Part shown: piece after piece, positions 21,859-31,264 of the stretch
How the letters are laid out: each line of letters opens with the position of its first letter
Numbering within the stretch: the stretch's first letter is position 1
Notes under the pieces: model-generated
The model's input: the letters and a program-made list of their open reading frames with translations, nothing else
The model's database searches: none
Told to the model about the DNA's origin: nothing
Program-made: the position numbers and the translations under genes
From: Edaphochlamys debaryana
Taxonomy: Eukaryota; Chlorophyta; Chlorophyceae; Chlamydomonadales
Assembly (NCBI GenBank): GCA_016858145.1
Contig: JAEHOE010000112.1
Span: forward strand, 62,001 to 126,000
Length of the DNA stretch: 64,000 bases
Direction of reading: 5' to 3'

Positions 21859-23915
21859 TCACATCTCGACCTTGCCCGTGCCGAGCCAGGCCCCGCCCGG
21901 CGCCGCCGTCCCCGCCAGCACCCCCGGCCCCGCTCCCGCGCCCTGCGCTGCGCTCGCCACCGCTCCCCCCAGCGACCCCGCCGCCGCCCCCAGCGCCGAC
22001 CCCGCCCCAAACACTTCGCTCATGGCCTCCCCCGCCCGCACCACCGCCGCCGCAGCGTCACGGGCCGTCGCCGCCGCCCGCGCCGTCGCCGCCTCCGCCG
22101 CGCCGTTGGCGGCGCCGCAGACCCCCGCGGTGGCGGCGGCAGTAGTGGCGGCGGTGTGGCGCCTGGCGGCGGCGAGGGCGGCGGCGGCGTGTTGCGAAGG
22201 GGGGCGGAGGGAGGGGTCGAAGGCGGCGGCCAGGGGGGCCCACAGGGGGCGGGTGGCGGCGGGCAGGGAGCCGAAGAGGAGGCCGTTCAGCCAGCGGATC
22301 TGCGGGGGGAGGGGGGGCAGTATGAGGTGAGAGGGGTGGATGCGGGTCGGGGGATTTGTGTGTAGGGCGAGGACCCACTGGGAAGAACAGCGAGGGGGGA
22401 GAGCCCTTCACTGGAGCTACAAGGGGCCGTGAGAAAGAGAGATGGTGGGAAGAGTGCCAGTGTGTGCGGCTCTCAGGTGAACAGGGGAAGCGCACTCCCC
22501 GTATGCGACCCCTGCGCCCTACCTCCGTCTCGCTGCGGATGCTCGCTCGAGAGCGGTCCCACCGCCCCCTCCTCCTCCCCCCCTCCCCTCACCGGCCACG
22601 GCAGTCCCCCCCAGTTGTCCAGGGTGCCCTGGATCCGAGTGATGACGTCATCGGATCCATCGGGGGAGGGGCCCAGGGACACGTGGATCACCTCCCGAAT
22701 CTGTGAGAGGGGGGGGACGTCCGAGGGGTGACGGAGCGGGAGGCGGGGTCAGGAGGGGGGAACGAGTGGGTCTGTCGGAGGGGCTTAGCAGGGCACAGGC
22801 CCCGTGGGCTGGCACAGGGGGGCTCCCCGCCTTGTGCTTCCCTTCTCCCGGGCGGAGGACGGCTGGCCCCTGGCTTTGAGCTCATCACCCCCCCTGCCTT
22901 ACCCCCCTTCACCACCCCCCACCCCACCCGCAGTAGGGCCTCCTCCGGCAGCGCCCACGCCCCCGGCCCCCACCAGGGCCTCCGGGGTCTCAGGTGTGCG
23001 GCCAGGGCCAGCTCCAGGAGGGAGCGGCGGGGGGACAGCTCCACCAGCTGAAGGGGGGGTAGGGAGGGGAGGGGGGGGGAGAGCTGGCCAAGGGAGGGGG
23101 CCTTCGGAGCTTGGGGCTCCCGCCCTACCCTTCCCCTTACCCCCCACCTCATCCCCCTCACGCCCTTCCCCATCCACCATCGCCACCGCTCCTTAGCTCC
23201 TCCCCCTCCGCCCCAGCTCAAACCCCGCCCCAGCCCCTCAACCCCTTCCCCATCCGCATCTCAGACCTCCCTCCCCCTCCCCTCCGCTTCCCCCCCTCCA
23301 ATCCCCCACCCACCCACCCACCCACCCTGAACAGCACGGGCTCCAGATCCACGCCCGCCATCGCCCACTTGACGCTGTACAGTACGGACAGCATGGCGGG
23401 GCGGCCCTGGGGGGGGAGGGGGGCAGGCGGGCAGGTGAGGGGTAAGGTCGGAGCCCACCCCGCCTGCCATGAATCCCCCATCTAGACATCACAACTCTTT
23501 CAGCCTCCCACCGACGCCCTCACCTCGGCAATGTGAGTGGGCACGTCCCACACCACGTCGGGATCCAGATGCCGTACGCCCAGGGCCTCGTGATCCCCGT
23601 ACAGGCGGGCCTGTGACAGGGCCTTGGGTTGGGGAGGGGAGGGGAAGAAGGCTGAAGGCATCTGGGTTCGGGGATGTGAGGCCCTTCCCTTCCACCCGTC
23701 TGCTCCACTCCACTCCATCCCCTCCACCAGCCCTCACGTCCCCCTGCCCTCAAACCCGCCCCCCTGCACCCCCCTGCCCTCACCCTCATTCCCTCCACCG
23801 ACACGCGGTATCGGGGGGGCAGGGCCGCCGCGTCCTGCCACTCGCCCGCCCCCTGCAGCTCGGGGGCAGCGAAGCCGGGGGGGCGCGGGGGCTCCGAGGC
23901 CGCCGTGGGGGCCAT
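21859..23915 (-). CDS. Unknown conserved protein, inverted-pair paralogue 1
   Basis: Six exons join without phase conflict: 23784-23915, 23524-23622, 23326-23406, 22928-23047, 22593-22700, 21859-22299 (326 residues). All exons are phase 0, and the first five match the partner gene at 24336-26429 closely in length, exon by exon. Shared motifs are WDVPTHIAE/WDAPTHTIR, KWAMAGVDLEP, LVELSPRRSLLELALAAH, WWGPGAWALPEE, VSLGPSPDGSDDVITRIQ and TLDNWGGLPWP. The last exon begins with a conserved GSLPAATRPLWAPL block and then becomes Ala-rich and weakly conserved. I do not recognise the family; there is no signal peptide or membrane span. The matched intron layout shows that the two genes arose by duplication. 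Confidence 0.75.
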
Positions 23916-24335
23916 AGGGGGCAGCGGGGGCAGATGGGGTGGGGCCGCTGGGGGGGGGGGGCGCTAGCTGTGCCGGGGGGGCTGGGGGGCTGCGGTCGGG
24001 TGGAAGGGCGGCGGGGAGGGGTGCGCTGCGGGGTTGCGGTCGGGTCGCGGGGCTTGACGGTAGTTTCAGGGTGGTAACAGGCGGTGAGCGGACACACAGG
24101 GCCGCAAATGCGGCTGCAATGGAGGGGAAGAGCTCGGTGGGGGCGGCAATGCGGGGCTCGGGGGCGTCAGCGGTCCGAGGGCGCATGCAGCGCGGCGGCG
24201 GCGGAGCGCCGAGCGCTGCGAGCTCCTGCTCTCCATTCTGCCTGGCTGTCCGCTCGCACACGCACACCAGGGCCATTGGCTCAGCCCTCCAGCAGCGCAG
24301 CACCCCAGGGCCCACCCGACCCACCGCCACAAGCC
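23916..24335. promoter_or_regulatory. Shared divergent promoter region of the inverted paralogue pair
   Basis: 420 bp separate the two start codons of the head-to-head paralogues, so both promoters and 5' UTRs lie here. The sequence is GC-rich. I could not identify a TATA box or a mirrored motif by eye. Confidence 0.5.
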
Positions 24336-26429
24336 ATGGTCGCCGGCGCATCCCCCGCCGCTCCCTCCCCCTTGCCGCCCGGCCTCGCGGCCCCCCGCCT
24401 GCAGCAGGAGGGGGCGGGGTGGCGGGACGTGGGGCTCCTGCCGCGCCGCTACGTGAGGGCGGTGGACACCATACGGGTGAGCAGGGGGGGGGGGAAACAG
24501 GGGAGGGAGCAGGGGAGGGGGAAGGGGAGGGGGGGGAGAGGGGGATCAGCGCCCAGTCCTTCAGAGGCAGCAGCGAGGGCTCGGAGCCGGGGTTGACCAG
24601 CACGAGGGCCACGAGGGAGGGGGGGGAGCCAGGGCCTCCATTCAGCCTCCCCCGGGTCTTCACCCCCACACCTCCACACACACCTGCACCTGCATTAATA
24701 CATATCACGCGCCCGCTACGCATCCTAAACACACGCCTCCCCCCCATTGCCCCCCCCCAGGGCCTGGCCTCCGCCCGACTGATGTCGGAGCACGAGGCCT
24801 GGGCCCGGGGGCTGCACGCAGGGGTGGAGTGGGACGCACCCACACACACCATACGGGTGGGTCGGGGGGTGGGGTGGGGTGGAGGGCAGGGGGAGAGTGA
24901 ACCGGCGGGGGGGGCCTATGTCCGCGGGGCGGAGGCAGGGAGGCAATGCGGTAAGGCCCTGCTGCATTGGACACTGGTCCGTTGCATGCCGCCGCTTCCC
25001 CTCCCACCCCCCCTCCCCCCCCCTCGTCTCTCGCCCCCCACCCCCCAGGGCCGCTCCGCCGTGGTTGCGGCGGTGTACTGGTTCAAGTGGGCGGCGGCGG
25101 GGGTGGAGGTGCAGCCGCAGATGTACCGGGTGGGAGGGTGGGAGGGGGGAGGATGAAGGAGGAGGGGGGGGGGCAGGAAGGGGGTGGGGGGGGTTCAGGG
25201 GTGGAGCTGCTCACAGGGTACAATGCGCGGGGCCGCCGCAGTGCAGCCACGTGCCCAGAAAGCGTCAGTCCTCATGCTGCCTTTGCTTTCTTGCTTCCCC
25301 TCCCTCTCCCCCCTCCCTCCCCCCTCCCCTCCCTACCCCCCCTTCAGCTGGTGGAGCTGTCCCCCCGCCGCTCCCTCCTGGAGCTGGCCCTGGCCGCACA
25401 CCTGAGGCCCCGGAGGCCCTGGTGGGGGCCGGGGGCGTGGGCGCTGCCGGAGGAGGTGGTGGTGCGGGTGAGCCCCACGTGGGGCTGACGGGGGTGCAGA
25501 GCAGTGCAGCAGCGGTGGGCCTGTACTGCTATCCTTCAGGCTTCATCCCACGCCCCCACAACACCCACCATCCCTCTCCCTCACCATTCTTCCCCCCCCC
25601 CGTCATCCCTCATCCCCTCCCCCCCGCAGGCGACCGACCTGATCCACGTGTCCCTGGGCCCCTCCCCCGATGGATCCGATGACGTCATCACTCGGATCCA
25701 GGGCACCCTGGACAACTGGGGGGGCCTGCCATGGCCGGTGAGGGGAGGGGGGGAGGAGGGGGGGGCGGTGGGGCCGTGCACAAGCGCAGGAGGCAAGGCG
25801 ATGACTGAGCACAGGCGGAAGCGAGAGGCCAAGGCTAACATACCGGTAACTCTGCTGGCGAACTTTGGCCCATTAACCCTCCCCACGCCCCTCATCCACA
25901 CCCCTCCCCTTCACCCCCCCTCCCAACGCAGCTTTGCTGGCTGCTGGGCTTCCCCCTCGGCTCCCTGCCCGCCGCCACCCGCCCCCTGTGGGCCCCCCTG
26001 GCAGCCGCCTTCGACCCCTCCCTCCGCCCCCCTTCGCAACACGCCGCCGCCGCCCTCGCCGCCGCCAGGCACCGCGCCTCCGCCACCGCCTCCGCCGCCG
26101 GGGAGCTCTCCGGCGCCACGGGGGAGGCGGGGGGCGAGGCGGGGGCAAAGGTGGCCGAGGGGGCGGACCGTGTGGCGCATGCGGCGGCGCGGGCGGCAGA
26201 GGGGGCATCGGCTGCGCTGTACCGGGCGGGGGAGGCGGTGGGGCTGCGGGGCCTGGGGGTGGAGGCGGGGAACGTGGCGGAGAGGGCGGCGGCGGCGGTG
26301 GGGAGTGCGGCGGAGGGCGTTGGGGCGGCGGCGGAGCGGCTGGCGGGGGCGGGGCCTGAGCCGGCGGTGGAGGCGGGCACGGCGCAGGGCAAGGGCAAGG
26401 CCAGGGGCAGGCAGGGCAAGGGCAAGTGA
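24336..26429 (+). CDS. Unknown conserved protein, inverted-pair paralogue 2
   Basis: Exons 24336-24476, 24761-24856, 25049-25129, 25348-25467, 25630-25737 and 25932-26429 are all phase 0 and give 347 residues. It opens MVAGASPAAPS and mirrors the minus-strand gene exon for exon. The first three exons differ a lot from the partner. Exons 4 and 5 and the start of exon 6 are nearly identical, including silent sites and adjoining intron bases. The C-terminus is Ala/Gly/Glu-rich (amphipathic-helix-like) and ends in a basic KGKARGRQGKGK tail absent from the partner. The function is unknown. Confidence 0.75.
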
Positions 26430-27431
26430 GCTGCTGCGGCCCGTGCTGTGTTTGCGCGACCGAGGGGCAGCTGAGGGGCTGCTTGGGCAGGGCCAGGGCT
26501 CGAAAGCCGGCAAAGTCGGCCCAGCCTGGGGGGCCCAAGGGCAGGGCGTCAAGATTCAGCTGGGGTTTGAAGCAAAGCACAATGCAGCGCAGTGTGTGGT
26601 GGGGCTGGGGTGAGTGGGGCCCTCCGGAACGGGTTCGGCCTGTCTGTACCCACCAGTGCGCTGGTCGCTGGGGCTGGGGCTTGCAAGGCATGGGGCTGTG
26701 GGTGCAGGTGGGTGCAGGCGGGTAGGCTCACGCGGGAACGGGGGCCTGGGCCATGGCTACCGGTAACGCTACTGTTACAACGTCGGCCCCCGAACCAATG
26801 GGATACCGCAGCAAGCAATGCTCCTACTATAGTACAACCACAACTGTTGCGCAACTCGCAGCCAGCAATCTCGGCATGCGTCCAGTCCCCGCTTCTCCTG
26901 CTCCCAGCGTTCGGCCTGCCTCCCCAGCAGCATGCAGCACTTGCGCACTGCTCAGCACTACGCTCGGTTCCTCGGTGCGTTCCGCAGCGCATAGCTCTGA
27001 TGCCCGCATGCGCTCCGCCCAGCATTTCCGCAGCCCTGCGTGCCTCAGGTGTGGCACCACGCCCCCATGCTCACGTCCACACGCCCCCACTGGCAGCCCC
27101 CGCCTGCCTGCCCCCCGGCACCGGCTGCTCAGCTCAGTGCACCGCTGTCCTCCGCCCGGCCGCAACGCCCCGCGCCGCTCACCTAATAATACAGCCCGCA
27201 CCTACTACTACACACGGCGGCACGGGCGAAACGGGCAAAGGTGGCATGCCTCAGCTCACGCCCCTGCCCCTGCCCGGCGCTGGCTCACCGGCCCGCAGCC
27301 GCAGCCCTCAGCTGCGGGATCCGCAGATGGGCTCATGCCACAACCTCATCCCCGACCCTGCCCTCGCCTGCGCCCGTCTTGGGCCCATTGGGCCTTGCGA
27401 GGGCCTGTCGTGGGCCCGGCTGGGCCCGCGC
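26430..27431. other. Convergent intergenic region
   Basis: About 1 kb lies between the ends of two genes facing each other, so it should hold both 3' UTRs. TTACA at 26775-26779 (TGTAA on the minus strand) is 653 nt past the RNase T2 stop and is a candidate poly(A) signal for that gene. I see no gene. Confidence 0.4.
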
Positions 27432-30332
27432 TCACGCCAGCGGCGCGAAGCGGTGCTTGGCGGCCTGCAGCCCCATCACGGGCGTCCCCACGGCCTGAGC
27501 CCCCACCTCCGCCTCGGCCTCCTCGCCGCTCTCCTCGCCCGCCTCCACCGCCCCACGCGCAAGCAGAGGCGCCGCCAGGCCCCGCCGGCCGCCCCGCCGC
27601 CGGCCGCCGCCGCCGCGCAGTGCGTTCACCAGCGCCACCCCCGCCAGCACCGCCAGCGCCAGAGCGATCACGCCCACACACGCCAGCTGCGCCAGAGCCA
27701 CCCACGTGACGGCCTTGGTCCCCGGCTGGGCCTGGGCCTGGGCCTGCGCTGTTGGGGCCTGGGCCCCCTCCGTGGCCGCGCCCCAGCCGCCGCCGGGCAC
27801 CTCCACCGCCGCCGCGCCGTCCGCCGCCTGGGCCTCGTGCAGCGCCGCCAGGGTCGCCTCCTGGTGAGCCATGAGGGCGCCGAGCAGCCCGCCGAGGCCC
27901 GAGCCGGGTCCGGCGGCGTCCACCGCCTCCACCACAAACACGCCCTGCTCCTCCACCCCCATGCCCGACACCTCCACCTCGGCACCCGGCACGTCCTCGC
28001 CCATGCCCACGCCCACAAGCAGCGACCCCGAGCCGCGCAGCCGCTGCGGCCCGCTGCCGCCGCCGCCCAGCGCCGCCAGGGCCGAGGCAATGGCCGCCAG
28101 GGGCCGCTGCCCGGGCTCCGCCTCCGCCGCGGCGGCGGCCGCGGCCTGCGCGGCCTGCGCGGCCTGCGCGAAGGCCGCCTGCGCTGACGCCACCGCCTGC
28201 CCCACGCCCGGGTCAGACAGGAGAGCGCTGGCGGCGGCGGCGGCGGCGTCCGCGGCGGCGGCGGCGACCTGGCCAGCGTCCACGATTTGGACCGTCGGGC
28301 CGTTGTTGCCGTTGCCGTTGGCGCTGATCGTGTCCTCGTCAGCGTGGTGGTCCGTGTAGCCCGAGGCGGAGGCGGAGGCGGAGGAAGAGGAGGAGTCTCC
28401 CGCGAAGGCGTTCCGGAAGGCGCCCAGGGCGGCCAGGGCGGAGGAGGCCAGGGCCTGGCCCAGGTCGGAGGGGCGCACCGCGGCGTCGCGCGCAGCGGCA
28501 GCGGCCGCTGCCTCGGCGTAGTCCACGGACTCAGCAACGGCCTGGGGCTCGGCGCCATCACCGGCCTCGGCCTCGGACTCGGCGTGGGGGTGGGAGTGGG
28601 AGTGCTCCTGCCCGTGCTCGTGCTCGTGCGCGTGGGAGTGGGAGTGGGAGCGGCCGTCTTCGTGGGTGTGGACGTGGCTGTGCTCGTGGTCCCCAGAACC
28701 GTGATCGTGGTCGTGGTCATGATCGTGATCGTGGTCGTGATCATGATCGTGATCTGCGCCCTCCTGGTCGCCGGCCTCCTCGCCGCCCAGGCCCTCGCCG
28801 GCGCCCCGGGGCAGGGGGGGGATGGTGAGCTCCTTGCAGGTGTCGGCCTGGTGCTTGGAGTCGCAGTCAAAGGGCCTCAGATCCTTGTCCAGGCACATCC
28901 AGATCTGCCGGTGTGGGGGGGGGGCAGCAAGGGGGGGAGGAGACAGGCAGGGGGGAGGTTGAGGGAGGGGCCAGGCTGATCAGAGGAGGGGACCGTGAGG
29001 CGGCGTTCAGGTCGTCCTGCTGCGGAGCTCACACAGCTCCCCGACCCACATGGCCGGCAGCTGCCTCGCCGCAGCTGCGGCCCCTGCCGCTGCGGCCCCA
29101 ACCCCCTACAGCCCTCGGCCGCCGCACCTCGCTCAGGCCCTTGCCGTAGCAGTGGATGACGGGGCGCACGTCGTACATGTCCTCGATGGCGCCCGCCAGG
29201 TCAGCAGTGTCGTACACGCGCGTGTGGCTGGGCAGAATGTTCTTGGCGCGGAAGGCGGCCTTTGGTGGGGGGACGGGGAGGGGAGATGAGGGGGGGGAGA
29301 GGTTCGGCATGCTGAGCCTGGGGCGCGTCTGAGCAGAGCAAAAGTACCGGCAACCCAAGTAAAGTACGGCATTTGCCGTACCGTGCTGACTCACCGCGAT
29401 GTCGTACCGCCAGTGCAGCTTGAGGATGGTCTTGAAGTACTTGTGCTCGCTGGGCAGCACGTCCAGCGCGCAGGTGCCGTGCTTGGACCACTCGTGCTCC
29501 CAGAAGTCCTCGTCAGCGCCCATGAAGCTGGGCCACTCCTGGGGGGGCCAGGAGAAAGGGGAGGAAGGAGGGAAGGGGGAGAGTTCAACATGGCAAAGGG
29601 GTGCAAGCCAGGGGCCGGTGCACCGGGGCAAACGCATGCGGCAGGTTCGTGCTTACCTTCTCCATGGCGTCCTTCACGTCGTCCAGCTTGGACTCGTCAA
29701 ACTTGTAGCTGGCATCGCAGAACTGGGGCCACGTGCCGTCGTCGTAGTTGGGCCACAGGCCGTGGATGGTGAAGTGGTAGCTGGGGGCGGGGAGGGGGGA
29801 GGCAAGGCCGAGCGGCGGGCACGTGAGGGCTCGTGGGAGTAAGGCGGGATCAGGGCCCGCCCGGGCCCTGGCGTGCCGAAGCCCGCAACCCAAGCAGGGC
29901 CTGCCCAGGGCACGTGGCCTTCTGGCTGCCACGAGTCAGCTGCAGCCGACGGGCCCTTCACGCCTGGTGGTTCCCCCGAAAAGGCACGGGATGCTGCGAG
30001 GATGCTGCGGGGCCGATGTCCTGGCACCAACCCAGGGACCAATCAAGCCGCTCACCCCATGTCCACCAGCAGCGGGCACGAGTGGCTGGAGCAGTAGTTG
30101 CCCGGCCACTGCCTGCGGACGAGGGGCAGGCCAGAATCGTTGGTCAAGCAACGCCCTGCCAAGCTGAGCATTACCACCTTGCCAACACACACAGGTCTCA
30201 CCGCACAAACATGAAGTAGTCGAAACCGCCCTTCTGATCGCGCACAGCCCGTAGGCGGGAGCGCCCCGCATGAGCCACGCCGGACAGCAGCAGCGCTGCC
30301 AGCACCAACACGGTGGCCCTCAGAGCGGCCAT
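27432..30332 (-). CDS. RNase T2 fused to a His-rich segment and a C-terminal transmembrane anchor
   Basis: Six exons: 30202-30332, 30056-30112, 29657-29780, 29395-29538, 29128-29259, 27432-28904 (686 residues, all phases agree). A signal peptide (MAALRATVLVLAALLLSGVAHA) precedes a complete RNase T2 domain. CAS-I is FTIHGLWPN (His ~69) and CAS-II is HEWSKHGTC (~119-127), so the acid RNase should be catalytically competent, with paired cysteines as in the family. The final 1.47-kb exon adds an unusual tail. It has a His/Asp and His/Ser-rich segment (~247-303, repeated DH then HSHSH), a long Ala-rich region, and a hydrophobic span (~596-625, VALAQLACVGVIALALAVLA). An Arg-rich then acidic cytoplasmic end follows. 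Most RNase T2 proteins end after ~230-280 residues. I infer a secretory-pathway or surface RNase tethered to membrane with a metal-binding linker. Confidence 0.88.
28690..28760 (-). repeat. Asp-His codon repeat in the RNase T2 tail
   Basis: A 6-bp (GAYCAY) repeat encodes about nine consecutive Asp-His pairs. It varies at third positions (T/C), which suggests selection on the peptide rather than only recent slippage. The arrangement resembles the His-rich loops of metal transporters. Confidence 0.8.
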
Positions 30333-31264
30333 CGTGGATAGATTACGCCCCCGCAACGCGCAGAGGTCTGGCTTGCGAGGGGCTCCTCCTGGAATCGAAC
30401 CCTGGTCGACGAGGCCGACCCTACACCCACGAGCTCGTGCCCACAAGAAGCGCTATGCTCTCTAGTAAGTTTGACGAGGTGAATAGTTGACAGAGGTATC
30501 GCCGAGGTCCTGATGCCCCGAACAGCACCAATCCCCAAACGTGCCACGATTTCAGTTCGCTCACGCCCCGACACCCCTCAACGCCCCTAGCCCCACCCCG
30601 GCCGACACCCTGCCCCAACAGCGCCCCCTCCCGCCCCAGGCGTTCGGCCTTCGAGCCTTGGGCCCCATCTTCACTCGCTTTTGACAGGCCCCTCGGGACT
30701 CGGGAACCCAAGGGAGAAGGCCCTCCGTGCACCCTCACCTTTTGCCACTGACGCTCCTTAAACACGGCCCGCCGCAGCCCTTAGCCCTCGGCTCCCCCTC
30801 GTTCTGCCAAGTCTTCGGGCCTCGTGATCACTCATATCTAGCCAGCCCAAGGACCTCCCCCGCCTCCTTCATCAGCGATGGAGGTCAGGGCACGGCCCTG
30901 TCAGGGGGCACCAGCTCCCGAGTCCCGACCGCCTTCCGGCCCACACTCGACCCCCTTCGCTTGGCCACTGACCACTACCGGTAACGCCCCGGGCCCTCCA
31001 CGACGCCACTCAGAGCTCCCCTCGGGCAGCCCAGGCTGCTTCCGCCCTGCAGGGCCCGCCGCGTGCTGCAGCCCTCGTGCGAGCGTGGGGGTGGCCTGAC
31101 CGAGGGAGCTCTGTGGGGGCGATTGGGGGTGGGGACGCGGGCTGCACAACCTGACAACTTCAACAGAGCCTTCCCAACTCTGACACCTCCAGAGCACACA
31201 CAGCTAACTCCTTACCCTCCAGTGTAGCACCTTCGCCCTGTTGTCTTGGTTGCGGCGCCCTGAT
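30333..31264. promoter_or_regulatory. Divergent intergenic region (RNase T2 / MYND gene)
   Basis: About 930 bp lie between start codons that face away from each other, so it contains both promoters. Apart from the tRNA-like segment at 30381-30442 I see no gene or repeat. Confidence 0.4.
30381..30442 (-). other. tRNA-like fragment (perfect B box, truncated anticodon arm)
   Basis: On the minus strand GGTTCGATTCC matches the RNA polymerase III B-box consensus exactly, and GAGCTCGTGGGT upstream resembles an A box with one base missing. Between them GTCGGCCTCGT looks like the 5' half of a tRNA-Thr(CGT)-type anticodon arm, but the 3' half of that stem and the variable loop are absent. No proper acceptor stem forms. 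This is best read as a tRNA pseudogene or the head of a tRNA-derived SINE, not a working tRNA. Confidence 0.35.

Noticed and set aside
28690..28760. CRISPR-like or regulatory repeat array
   Set aside because: The periodicity is codon-based (Asp-His pairs) inside a long intact reading frame, so it is a coding repeat.
30381..30442. Functional tRNA-Thr gene
   Set aside because: The 3' half of the anticodon stem, the variable loop and a matching acceptor stem are missing, although the B box is perfect.
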